Shown in pieces: positions 1 through 7,438 of a DNA stretch of 64,000 nt. Position 1 is the stretch's first letter; each line of letters begins with the position of its first letter. A program made the translations under genes and the position numbers. Where the stretch lies: assembly GCA_044223975.1 (NCBI GenBank), contig JBGALI010000010.1:127872-191871 (forward strand), written 5' to 3'. A model generated the notes under the pieces. The model did not search any database, was not told where the DNA came from, and saw only the letters and a program-made list of their open reading frames with translations. Origin of the DNA: CAZCPB01 sp044223975. GTDB taxonomy: Bacteria; Planctomycetota; Phycisphaerae; Phycisphaerales; UBA1924.

Positions 1-933
1 CGGCGCCACCGCGTAATCAAGGCCGGGGTTGTGGGCGTTCACGACGTTGGCGAGCCACGGCCCCTGCACCACCATCGCGACTTTTCCCGAAAGAAAACCG
101 TTCTGGGGCGAGTCGTACGCGGTGCGGAAGCCCGATTGAAACCGGACCACGCGATCGACACCCAGCCGTCGCGAGGTGTCCTGCAACCACTCGAAGGCGC
201 GCACGTTCTCCGGCGATGCTGCCATGGCCCGGTCGGTCGCCCGGTCGTACAGGCTGCCGCCGAAGTGGTAGCCCCAGATCCACGACCACCAGCCCGGCTC
301 GGTGTGAAGGAAGCCGGCGCGCTCGATCTCGCCGCCGGGGCCGGCGCGGTCGAGCCGGCGGGCGTACTCGTCGAGTTCCTCGATCGTCCGCGGCGGGCGG
401 TCGGGATCGAGGCCGACCTCTCTGAATGCCGCGCGGTTGCAGTAGAGCGCGAGCGTTCCGCCCGTGTTCACGGTCGCCCACGTGCGCATGCGCCCCGTGC
501 GGTCGGGGTAGGTCATGATGGGGCGGACGCCCGCGGCGTACCGCTCGAGGCGCGGGGCGTAGTTTGAATCGAACTCATCCAGCGGGATGATCGCGTTGCT
601 CTCGGCGTACAGCGGGACGTTGAAGTTCCACAGCCCGACGATGTCGGGCGGATCGCCGCCCGCGACCGAAATCAGGGTCTTCTGGTCGATGCCGGCGGTG
701 ACGAGGTACCGCACGAGGATGCGGTCCTGGCTCGCGTTGAAATCGTCCACCACGCGCTGCATGGCGCGGCCTTCGTGCCCGGTCCATTTTTCCCAGTAGT
801 CCAGGACGATGCGCCCGCCCGAACTCTCCTTGGCGCCGCGCGGCCCGAAGCAGGCGAACGCGGCGCCGCCCACGGCCATCAGGCCCAAGGCGCTCCTGCG
901 TGCGATCTCGCCGGCGGACGCGCGTTGGAGCAT
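1..933 (-). CDS. Sugar ABC transporter substrate-binding protein (partial, runs off left edge)
   Basis: 311 codons are visible and the C-terminus lies outside the window. The start at 933 gives an N-terminus with paired Arg followed by a hydrophobic stretch (RRSALGLMAVGGAAFACFG), which fits a Tat or lipoprotein export signal. The mature part opens with the pattern of family 1 extracellular solute-binding proteins: a DYWEKWTGHEG strand, then 'VVDDFNASQ', 'SVAGGDPPDIVGLW' and later 'RTIEELDEYARRLD'. Such proteins capture a sugar outside the membrane and pass it to an ABC permease pair, which would be expected further left. It is the last visible gene of an operon headed by the GH94 phosphorylase, so the ligand is probably an oligosaccharide that the phosphorylase cleaves; the substrate is inferred only from this context. 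Confidence 0.88.
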   Translation of the reverse strand, partial: MLQRASAGEIARRSALGLMAVGGAAFACFGPRGAKESSGGRIVLDYWEKWTGHEGRAMQRVVDDFNASQDRILVRYLVTAGIDQKTLISVAGGDPPDIVGLWNFNVPLYAESNAIIPLDEFDSNYAPRLERYAAGVRPIMTYPDRTGRMRTWATVNTGGTLALYCNRAAFREVGLDPDRPPRTIEELDEYARRLDRAGPGGEIERAGFLHTEPGWWSWIWGYHFGGSLYDRATDRAMAASPENVRAFEWLQDTSRRLGVDRVVRFQSGFRTAYDSPQNGFLSGKVAMVVQGPWLANVVNAHNPGLDYAVAP

Positions 934-959
934 CAGGGTCCCCAGGGCCGGTGCTGCCG

Positions 960-1376
960 CTACTTCTTGCCGGCGGGGGCGGCGGTCGCGGAACTGGGCG
1001 TGCCGGTGCGCGAACGCTGGGCCGCCTGCTCTTTCTCGGCGTTCAGGCGCTTGACGGTCTCGTCCCACTCGTTCTTGTTGAAGAGGAACCCCGTGGGCTG
1101 GTTGGTCTTGGGGTTGATGATGCCGTGGGCCGCGTCGAGCTGCCCGACCCGGTAGCGGAGCTCCTGCTCCATGCGGCCGCGCGGCATGGTGATCTCGTCG
1201 TCGGTGTCGGTGAACTTGATGGTGACCTCTTCGGTCATGCGCTCGGGAGCGTAGGGGTCGCCGCCGCTGCCGAGGCGGAAATAGAGGAGGCCTCCCATGA
1301 TCAGCATGAGGACCCCGGCGATCGCCCATCCCAGCGCGGGCCGACGATTCACCTCTTCACGCAGCTTGTCGAGCAT
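960..1376 (-). CDS. Small membrane-anchored protein of unknown function
   Basis: A 138-residue protein with a short basic N-terminus (MLDKLREEVNRRP), one membrane helix at about residues 15-32 and a polar remainder ending in an Ala/Pro/Lys-rich tail. The arrangement suggests a single-pass protein with a periplasmic domain. I do not recognise a family. It sits between the pseudopilin gene (48 bp upstream) and the binding-protein gene (26 bp downstream) on the same strand, so it is very likely co-transcribed with them. Proteins of this size next to prepilin-like proteins are frequent in planctomycetes, but no function follows from that. Confidence 0.7.
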   Translation of the reverse strand: MLDKLREEVNRRPALGWAIAGVLMLIMGGLLYFRLGSGGDPYAPERMTEEVTIKFTDTDDEITMPRGRMEQELRYRVGQLDAAHGIINPKTNQPTGFLFNKNEWDETVKRLNAEKEQAAQRSRTGTPSSATAAPAGKK

Positions 1377-1424
1377 GGCCTTCCCCCTTCCGGGCAGGTC
1401 GAGACCGGGCGTGCCCGGCCCGGC

Positions 1425-2168
1425 TCAATCCGGGTAGTAATGGCCCCAGTTGAAGAACGGGCCCGGGGCGCCGTACTTGTCGCGGGCCTCGGGCACGTCG
1501 TAATCCGACAGCGTCATTGACTTGACGTGCTGGTCGCCGAACAGCAGGTTGTTCACGCCGCGCGTCTCGCGCCCGTTGTTGGACTTGCCCTGGTGGCGCG
1601 GGAACTCATCGAGCGCGTCGGTCGCCCAGATGACCTCTTCGGGGTGCTTGATCACCCTGATCCGCCGGCCGGAGACTCCGGACTCGCCCTTGGGACCCTG
1701 CTGAATCAGCGAGTCATTGAAGAAGTACTCGGTGTACCACTGGAAGGGCTCGAAGGTCTTGAACGGGTAGGTGTAGTACCGGTCGCCCTTCTGCAGGTAG
1801 ATCACGTTCTCGCGGGTGCGGACGCTCGACATGCCGCGGGCCGCGGGGCACTCGAACGGCTTGTTTCCGCCGCCGCCCACGTACGGCTGCAGCTGGCGGA
1901 CGGCGTTGGTGTAGTCGCGGATCTGGGTCTTCACCGGGTCGGGGCGGGTGTTGAGGAAGATCGGGTCCTTCTGGTCGTCGAGGTACGACTGGGTCGACAT
2001 GCCGATCTGCCGGAGGTTGCTCTGGCAGATCACGCCCCAGGCCGTGCGCCGGGCGCCGGCCAGCGACGGCAGCAGCATGCTGATCAGGATCGCGATGATC
2101 GAGATGACCACGAGCAACTCGATGAGGGTGAACCCGCGTCCGACGGATTGTCGATCGGTACTCTTCAT
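1425..2168 (-). CDS. Prepilin-like (type II pseudopilin, DUF1559-like) protein
   Basis: The start at 2168 overlaps the GH94 stop codon (ATGA), a sign of translational coupling. The 247-residue product begins MKSTDRQSVGRG and continues with a textbook class III prepilin signal, GFTLIELLVVISIIAILIS; cleavage would fall after Gly and leave Phe as the first mature residue, with the conserved Glu at +5. The C-terminal part has NNLLFGDQHVKSM, close to the H-x9-DG type end of the large planctomycete pseudopilin families. Prepilin peptidase and the secretion or pilus machinery are not in this window. Its place inside a sugar operon is odd by proteobacterial standards but seen repeatedly in planctomycetes, where such proteins may form part of surface uptake systems (inference). 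Confidence 0.88.
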   Translation of the reverse strand: MKSTDRQSVGRGFTLIELLVVISIIAILISMLLPSLAGARRTAWGVICQSNLRQIGMSTQSYLDDQKDPIFLNTRPDPVKTQIRDYTNAVRQLQPYVGGGGNKPFECPAARGMSSVRTRENVIYLQKGDRYYTYPFKTFEPFQWYTEYFFNDSLIQQGPKGESGVSGRRIRVIKHPEEVIWATDALDEFPRHQGKSNNGRETRGVNNLLFGDQHVKSMTLSDYDVPEARDKYGAPGPFFNWGHYYPD

Positions 2169-4630
2169 CGTGAAGACTCCACGGCCTGCGCGCCCCGCCC
2201 GAACGGGACGGAGGGGCCCTCGGCCCATGTCACTTCTACGTTGATGGACTCCCGTCCGGCCGCACGTTCCGGAGAAATCGTGGCACCTTCGGCCGCCACG
2301 CCGTCGACCAGAACGCGGGGGAGCACCCCGGGCCGGGCCTGCGCGGCATCGAAACGGATCTTGACGTCGCAGCCGCGCCAGCGGCGGGTGATCGTGACCT
2401 CGCCAAACTCGCGCGGGAGGCACGGCTGGATCTCCAGCCCGTCCCAACCCGGGCGGACTCCCAGGACCGACTCCAGGCTCACACGGCGCAGCCACTGGGC
2501 CGAGCCCGTGTACCACGTCCAGCCCGCTCGACCCGGCGTCGCCGAGTCGGGCCCGTCCACGTTGCCGGGGGTGACGTATGGCTCGGCGCGGTAGGCGTCG
2601 GCATCGGCGCTCCGCAGGGGCGGCGAGATCGACTTCCAGATCTTGCGCACCGCTTCGGCATCGCCCATCTTGCACGCCGCGGCAAGGGCCCACGTGGCGG
2701 CGTGCATGTACACGCCCCCGTTCTCGCGGGCCCCGGGGGCGTAACGCGTGATGTACCCGATCTTGGGGTCGGGCTTGGTGTACGCGGGCGCCAGGAGCAA
2801 GGGCCCGACGTCGGTGATCAGGTGCTCGAGGGCCGACTGCCACGCGGTCCGGGCCCGATCGGTCGGGGCCACCCCGCTCAAAATGGACCACGTCTGGGCG
2901 TTGAGGTGGACGCGGCCTTCGGCACAGTCGCGCGAGCCGATCCACGCCCCGTCGTCCCGCGTTCCGTAGCGGTACCACGAGCCGTCCCAGGCCTCGGCGT
3001 TGATGGCCTTGGCCAACGCCGCTCGCCGGCTTCGGCAGGTGTCGGCGCCGCCCGAATTGCCCCGCAACTCGTAGATGCGGGCAAAGTCATCGAGGATGGC
3101 GCAGAGGAAGAACCCCAGCCAGACCGACTCGCCCCGGCCCTCGACGCCCATTGCCGACAGCCCGTCGTTCCAGTCGCACGAACCGATCAGCGGCAGGCCG
3201 CGCGGGCTGAGGCGGGTGAACGAGAGCCGGATCGCTCGTTCGCAGTGATCGAGGAGCGAAACGGGCGTGGCGTGGTCGACGAACGGCTCGGCGGCATCGA
3301 GGATGGACAGGTCGCCGGTTTCCTTGATGTACGCGGCCGTGATGAACGCCAGCCAGAGGTAGTCGTCGCTGCACTTGGTGCGCAGGCCGGTCTCGACCAA
3401 GGGGTGCCACCAGTGATAGACGCTGCCGTCGGCGAACTGGTGTCGGGCGTGAAGGCGGATCTGCTCCCGGCACCTTGCGGGGTCGAGGCTCAGCCACACG
3501 AGGCTGTCCTGGAGCTGGTCGCGGAAGCCGAAGGCGCCCGACTGCTGGTAATACCCCGTGCGTGCCCACAGCCTGCCGCTGATCGCCTGGTACGGGAGCC
3601 AGTGGTTGTTCAGCAGGTCGAAGTCGGGCTGGGACGTGCGCACGTGCGTGGGCGCCAGGCGCGACTGCCACGAGGACGTTGCTTCGGAAATGGAGCGGTC
3701 CACCGATTCGAGCGATGCGTGCTTGTCGAGCAGGCCCACGACGGCGTCGCGCGTGTCGGCGATCGCCGTGAGGAAGAAGAAGCGGGTGCTCCCGCCGGCG
3801 GGGAGTGTGAAATCGCCGCCCAGGGCGGCGCTGGCGTCGGCCGAGCGTCCGAAGCCGGACGGGGCGGGGATGTCCGCGGTCATGGACCGCGGGCGGGCCG
3901 GGTCGGCGTACCGACCCAGGAAAGCTTCTTTATCCGAGGTGGCCAGATCGGCTTCGAACGGGCGGTCGCCGCCCACGCAGTGAGCCGCGGCGTAGGGCCA
4001 CGGGCGGTTCCAGTGCTCGGCCTCGGTGCGAGGCGGGACGTCCCACATGTTCTTGGTGGCGACGATGGCGCGGCGGGGAGCATCGTGCTCGGTTGTGAAG
4101 AAGAGCTTGTGGAACTCACGCTTGGCGTCGGGCGCCACACCGCAGCACCACTCGAAGAAGGACGCGAGCCGAAGCCTGCGGGCGGTGCCTCGGAGATTGA
4201 GGAACTCGACGCGCCAGACCTCGACGGCGTCGGCCGGATCGACGCTGAGCGTCCAAACGGCGCGAACACCGGAAAACTCGGTGGTGAACGTCGTGGAGCC
4301 CAGCGTGTGCTCGCACTGGTACCGGTCGTACTTCGGCCGGCACGGCGTGGGCGCCAGCGACCAGACTTCACCCGAGTCACGGTCGGCCAGGTAGAGGAAG
4401 CGGCCGTGATCGTCGCGGATCAGGTCCATTTCCCAGCGCGTCAGCACGTTGAGCTGGCTGTTGTCGTACCACGAGAACCCGCCGCCGTTGTGGCTGATGA
4501 CAAAGCCGTAGCGCCCGTTGCTGATGACGTTGGTCCACGGCGTGGGGGCCGAGGAATCGGTCACGGTGAAGGTGCGGCCCGCGGCGTCGAAGTGTCCGAA
4601 GCGATTGGAGAGCATGAGCGTTCCGTGCAT
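2165..4630 (-). CDS. GH94 family disaccharide/oligosaccharide phosphorylase
   Basis: An 821-residue protein with the full length and order of GH94 phosphorylases: an N-terminal beta-sandwich (TPWTNVISNGRYGFVISHNG near the start), a helical linker, the (alpha/alpha)6 barrel and a C-terminal beta domain. Two signatures stand out: GFRDQLQDSLVWLSL near residue 365 and CDWNDG, in which Asp489 aligns with the general acid of cellobiose phosphorylase. GH94 enzymes cleave beta-linked glucosides with phosphate, giving a sugar 1-phosphate in the cytoplasm without ATP. No signal peptide is present, as expected. The start at 4630 is chosen because a promoter and LacI operator lie just upstream; longer readings would begin inside them. 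Substrate (cellobiose, laminaribiose, sophorose or chitobiose) cannot be told from sequence alone; the GH144-like neighbour hints at a beta-glucan. Confidence 0.92.
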   Translation of the reverse strand: MHGTLMLSNRFGHFDAAGRTFTVTDSSAPTPWTNVISNGRYGFVISHNGGGFSWYDNSQLNVLTRWEMDLIRDDHGRFLYLADRDSGEVWSLAPTPCRPKYDRYQCEHTLGSTTFTTEFSGVRAVWTLSVDPADAVEVWRVEFLNLRGTARRLRLASFFEWCCGVAPDAKREFHKLFFTTEHDAPRRAIVATKNMWDVPPRTEAEHWNRPWPYAAAHCVGGDRPFEADLATSDKEAFLGRYADPARPRSMTADIPAPSGFGRSADASAALGGDFTLPAGGSTRFFFLTAIADTRDAVVGLLDKHASLESVDRSISEATSSWQSRLAPTHVRTSQPDFDLLNNHWLPYQAISGRLWARTGYYQQSGAFGFRDQLQDSLVWLSLDPARCREQIRLHARHQFADGSVYHWWHPLVETGLRTKCSDDYLWLAFITAAYIKETGDLSILDAAEPFVDHATPVSLLDHCERAIRLSFTRLSPRGLPLIGSCDWNDGLSAMGVEGRGESVWLGFFLCAILDDFARIYELRGNSGGADTCRSRRAALAKAINAEAWDGSWYRYGTRDDGAWIGSRDCAEGRVHLNAQTWSILSGVAPTDRARTAWQSALEHLITDVGPLLLAPAYTKPDPKIGYITRYAPGARENGGVYMHAATWALAAACKMGDAEAVRKIWKSISPPLRSADADAYRAEPYVTPGNVDGPDSATPGRAGWTWYTGSAQWLRRVSLESVLGVRPGWDGLEIQPCLPREFGEVTITRRWRGCDVKIRFDAAQARPGVLPRVLVDGVAAEGATISPERAAGRESINVEVTWAEGPSVPFGRGAQAVESSR

Positions 4631-4662
4631 CTTCCCGGCCGACAGGGCGTTCGGGCCAAAAT

Positions 4663-4676
4663 TGAAACCGCTTACA
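4663..4676 (-). promoter_or_regulatory. LacI-type operator before the GH94 operon
   Basis: TGAAACCGCTTACA matches the LacI/CcpA-family operator pattern TGNAANCGNTTNCA with its central CG. It begins 5 bp downstream of the -10 box and would cover the transcription start, a position suited to repression. Almost the same sequence recurs at 5712 and 7313, and a LacI-family gene lies 2.8 kb away at 7439. Confidence 0.85.
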
Positions 4677-4681
4677 ATTTC

Positions 4682-4710
4682 AGTATCTCCACCCGGTCGG
4701 GTGGTGTCAA
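4682..4710 (-). promoter_or_regulatory. Sigma-70-type promoter of the GH94 operon
   Basis: Read on the minus strand, TTGACA (4710-4705) is followed by a 17-bp spacer and GATACT (4687-4682). This is a near-consensus vegetative promoter. The expected start point is near 4675, inside the LacI operator, which leaves a leader of about 45 nucleotides before the GH94 ATG. Confidence 0.75.
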
Positions 4711-4770
4711 GCACTCGTAAACAGGGCCGGTTCCCAGCCCCGCGGAGTCGTCGGACCATGGATCAAGCAA

Positions 4771-4798
4771 AGGGGGCGGCCCGAACGGACCGCCCCCT
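4771..4798 (-). terminator. Rho-independent terminator of the PEP-CTERM gene
   Basis: A 9-bp GC-only stem (AGGGGGCGG and CCGCCCCCT) around a 10-base loop lies 29 bp after the stop of the 4827-5624 gene. On the minus strand it is followed by TTTGCTT, a short T-rich tract. Confidence 0.7.
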
Positions 4799-4826
4799 CG
4801 CGAATCTACAGAGAGGTGTTTCTGAA

Positions 4827-5624
4827 TCAGCGGCGGCGACGGGTCATGACGAGGCCGGCCAAGCCCAGGAACGCCGTGGCGCCCGGGGCGGGGACGAGCG
4901 AGATGTTCGAGATGTGCATCTCTGCCGCGGAGTCGGGGAGGGCGTTTCCTTGGGCATCGGTCTTCGGGGAGAACGTTGCGTAGAAGCCGAAGATGCTGCC
5001 GTCGGCGTAGCCATTCACGAAGTCAGGGTTGTTGTAGTTGCCGGCGATGACCGTCCCGAGGTCCACCCCGTCACGGAAGAACTGCATCGTTGCAGGAATG
5101 GTCTGGGTGCCGCCCGAGCCCGAGCCGGGGTTGTAGATCACGCGGAGTTTGGCGAGCACGTCGTTGCCGTACGTGCCGCCCCACACGAAGGGGAGCCAGG
5201 AATCGAAGGCAAAGCAGGCGTCGTTGGCCTTGACGATGAATCGGGGCTCGCCGCCGATGAACGTGTCGGAGTAGTAGCCGCCCTCGGTGAGGTTCATGTT
5301 GGTGGCCTTGACGCGGATGTCAAAGCTCAGGTCGAAGTAGTCCTGGTTGCCGAGCGGGTAAGCGGTCGCGCCCGAATCGCCGGAGAACAGCACCCGGTGG
5401 CGGTTGGCGAACGTTCCGGCGCCGTGGTTGCCGAAGTTCGACTCGGCGATGTCGATGGTGCCGGCGGCGTAGTTGGCGCTGGTGACGAGCGTGCTGGTCG
5501 GGAAGTCGTTGAAGTTGCGGTAGTTGGTCTTGAAGCCATTGACCGAAGTGACATCGGCGCTGGCCGCGCCGGCGAGGGCCAGCAGGGTGGCGGTGGCAAC
5601 AAACGAGACTGCTCTGCTTTGCAT
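4827..5624 (-). CDS. Secreted PEP-CTERM-like protein, LacI-operator controlled
   Basis: A 265-residue exported protein. It has a signal peptide (residues 1-23, cut after AGAASA), a soluble body rich in Gly, Asn and aromatic residues with predicted beta character (FDLSFDIRVKA, 'EPRFIVKAND'), and a C-terminal sorting region VPAPGATAFLGLAGLVMTRRRR-like, given here as VPAP, a short helix and RRRR. Such tails are recognised by exosortase-type systems and lead to surface anchoring or release. The start is supported by AGGAGG 9 bases upstream. The body may bind carbohydrate, since a LacI operator identical in core to those of the GH94 and GH144-like genes lies in its promoter region, but no known domain is recognised. 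Confidence 0.85.
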   Translation of the reverse strand: MQSRAVSFVATATLLALAGAASADVTSVNGFKTNYRNFNDFPTSTLVTSANYAAGTIDIAESNFGNHGAGTFANRHRVLFSGDSGATAYPLGNQDYFDLSFDIRVKATNMNLTEGGYYSDTFIGGEPRFIVKANDACFAFDSWLPFVWGGTYGNDVLAKLRVIYNPGSGSGGTQTIPATMQFFRDGVDLGTVIAGNYNNPDFVNGYADGSIFGFYATFSPKTDAQGNALPDSAAEMHISNISLVPAPGATAFLGLAGLVMTRRRR

Positions 5625-5711
5625 GACTCTGATCCTCCTGGTTGTGTCTGATCCGAACCGACAGCGTATTAAACGAGCACGTGCGCTTGCGGGCGTGCGC
5701 TCACGTCGTAC

Positions 5712-5725
5712 TGAAAGCGCTTACA
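5712..5725 (-). promoter_or_regulatory. LacI-type operator before the PEP-CTERM gene
   Basis: TGAAAGCGCTTACA is nearly a perfect LacI palindrome (TGAAAGCGCTTTCA). It lies 88 bp upstream of the ATG at 5624. A TTGACA -35 element is at 5754-5749 on the minus strand; the best -10 candidate, CACACT (5730-5725) at 18 bp, is poor and touches the operator, so repression by promoter occlusion is plausible. Confidence 0.82.
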
Positions 5726-5786
5726 GTGTGTCGTACGGACGGGGGTCGTGTCAAGAGAAAAGACGCTTTCTCTGCGTCGACCCACC

Positions 5787-7331
5787 CTACGGGCCGGGTT
5801 CAGGCGTGCAGGGGATCGTCGACGTGTTGAGCCCCACCCGCCTGGACCCCTCCGCGATCGAGGGGTGCCGGGAGAACAGTTTCCAAATCAGCCCGGTCCG
5901 AGCATTCTCGATGCAGAGAATCAGCGGCCCTTGGTCGATGGCGACGCAATCCGGCGCGCTCCAAGAAGTTCCGAGGTTGAAGGCGTCCTGGAAGCCGTAG
6001 CTTCCCGCGGCCGGTTCGCGCCACACCAGTGGTCGGCCCTGGGCGTCCTTGGCTTGGGCGTAATGCCGCAGCGCGGCGGTCGCGGCACGGGGCTCGAACA
6101 GGACCGCGCACCCGGCGTTGTACGGCGCCACGGTCCCGTCGCCCCAATCGTCCTTGACCGCGATTCGGGGGTAGTCGGCCCCCTCGATGGCCCCCGGCCA
6201 AGTGACCGGCGTGGGGAAGAGGTGGTTCACCACGTACCCGCCTGCCGCGTCGTGGGCTCCCAGACCCCACGCGTTCTCGCCGAGCGTCGGAAGGTTCTTG
6301 GGATTCTCGACGGCCTTCCGTCGGTGCATGTTCACCGCCCGCCGGGAGTTCTCCCACCAATCGACGCGCGGACGGTTGGTGACACCGAAGGCCGCGGGGT
6401 CGTCGGGGCCGGCGTGCGCGTAATCGATCCAGCAGTGCGCGAAGAAGTTGGTGAACAGCGCCCCCGACCAGGGGAACCAGACAAAGAGGCCGGAATCCGC
6501 GTACGTTCCGAGCTGTCGGCGCAGGCGAAAGTAGGTGGCGGGCGGGACGCGCCTCGATGGCTCGGGGGCGCTGACGGCGAGCATCGTGACCAGTTTCTGC
6601 TCGTCTCCCGCGTCGGCCCAGTAGTAGGGAAGGAGCGTGCCGCTGCCCGTCGGCGCGGCGCTGTCGTCGGGTTTCCAGCCGAGGCTGATGAACCCCTTGG
6701 CCCACGGCTCGGACGGGCTGGTCTCGACGAAGTACGCCCAGTCGACCGCGTTGATCATGGCGTCGGCTTCGGTCGCGACGTCGCCGCCGAAGTACGAAGA
6801 GACCGTGATCATGCCCGCCAGCAGGATCGCCGAGTCGATCGTGCTCACGACCGTTTCGTACCCCTTGGTGGTCGGGCGCGCGGTCCCCTCTTCGAGGTAG
6901 TGGAAGAACATCCCGCCCTTGCGGTTGGTGGGCTCTCCGGCGAGTCTCGCGAGGATCCGGCCTGCGCGTTCAAGGCCTTGCTCGCGTGAAATCCAGCCGC
7001 GCTCGATACCGACGGGGATCGCCGAGAGCTGAAACCCGACCCCGGCAACGCTGATGACCCGCGCGCTGGTGCGGTCGAAGACCATGCCGGTCGCGGGGTC
7101 CGCGACCTCCCACAGGTACAGGAACGCGCCGTGCTGCACGCGGTCCAGCAACGCGGCATCGGGAGCTTCGAAGGCGTAGGGCGGTCGCGGGCGACTCTCG
7201 CGGTCGACGACCTCCAGCGGCGGCGCTTCCGCCGGCGGAACGGGGCGTGGCCCGCAGCCCAGGAGCACGGCGCCGGTGACGCACGCGGGGAGAACCGCGG
7301 CGAGTCCTGTAATGTAAGCGGTTTCTTTCAT
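5787..7331 (-). CDS. Secreted GH144/glycoamylase-like (PF10091 type) protein
   Basis: A 514-residue protein starting MKETAYITGL, with a hydrophobic stretch ending in LLGCG, a plausible lipobox, so it is probably a lipoprotein facing the periplasm or surface. The body has features of the glycoamylase/GH144 family: 'GFQLSAIPVGIERGWISR', 'STIDSAILLAG', 'YYWADAGDEQ', 'FFAHCWIDYAHAG', 'ENAWGLGAHDAAGGY' and 'GTVAPYNAGC'. Characterised GH144 members are endo-beta-1,2-glucanases built as (alpha/alpha)6 barrels; activity here is inferred from family. It would supply short glucans to the neighbouring transporter and GH94 phosphorylase. A LacI operator overlaps codons 2 to 6. An in-frame extension to 7472 exists but lacks a signal sequence, so the start at 7331 is preferred. 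Confidence 0.8.
   Translation of the reverse strand: MKETAYITGLAAVLPACVTGAVLLGCGPRPVPPAEAPPLEVVDRESRPRPPYAFEAPDAALLDRVQHGAFLYLWEVADPATGMVFDRTSARVISVAGVGFQLSAIPVGIERGWISREQGLERAGRILARLAGEPTNRKGGMFFHYLEEGTARPTTKGYETVVSTIDSAILLAGMITVSSYFGGDVATEADAMINAVDWAYFVETSPSEPWAKGFISLGWKPDDSAAPTGSGTLLPYYWADAGDEQKLVTMLAVSAPEPSRRVPPATYFRLRRQLGTYADSGLFVWFPWSGALFTNFFAHCWIDYAHAGPDDPAAFGVTNRPRVDWWENSRRAVNMHRRKAVENPKNLPTLGENAWGLGAHDAAGGYVVNHLFPTPVTWPGAIEGADYPRIAVKDDWGDGTVAPYNAGCAVLFEPRAATAALRHYAQAKDAQGRPLVWREPAAGSYGFQDAFNLGTSWSAPDCVAIDQGPLILCIENARTGLIWKLFSRHPSIAEGSRRVGLNTSTIPCTPEPGP
7313..7326 (-). promoter_or_regulatory. LacI-type operator overlapping the start of the GH144-like gene
   Basis: TGTAAGCGGTTTCT on the plus strand equals the reverse complement of the 4663 operator at 13 of 14 positions. 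It falls on codons 2-6 of the gene starting at 7331, and lies 113 bp before the divergent lacI-family gene. It could block elongation of the leftward gene, autoregulate the regulator, or both. Confidence 0.75.
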
Positions 7332-7438
7332 GGCGGTGCCACGCAGACCGGAGGGGCGGGCGTTTCTTGACCGTGAGCGTGTACGAGGCGGCGCAGGGGC
7401 GGGGGATTTTCGGCCCGTGCCCGACCCTTCATGGTACG

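Noticed and set aside
2702..4720. Very long open frame (over 670 codons) on the plus strand
   Set aside because: It lies antisense to the GH94 gene, whose protein has family signatures throughout; the plus-strand translation is Val/Gly/Arg-rich with no domain. Long antisense frames are expected at this GC content.
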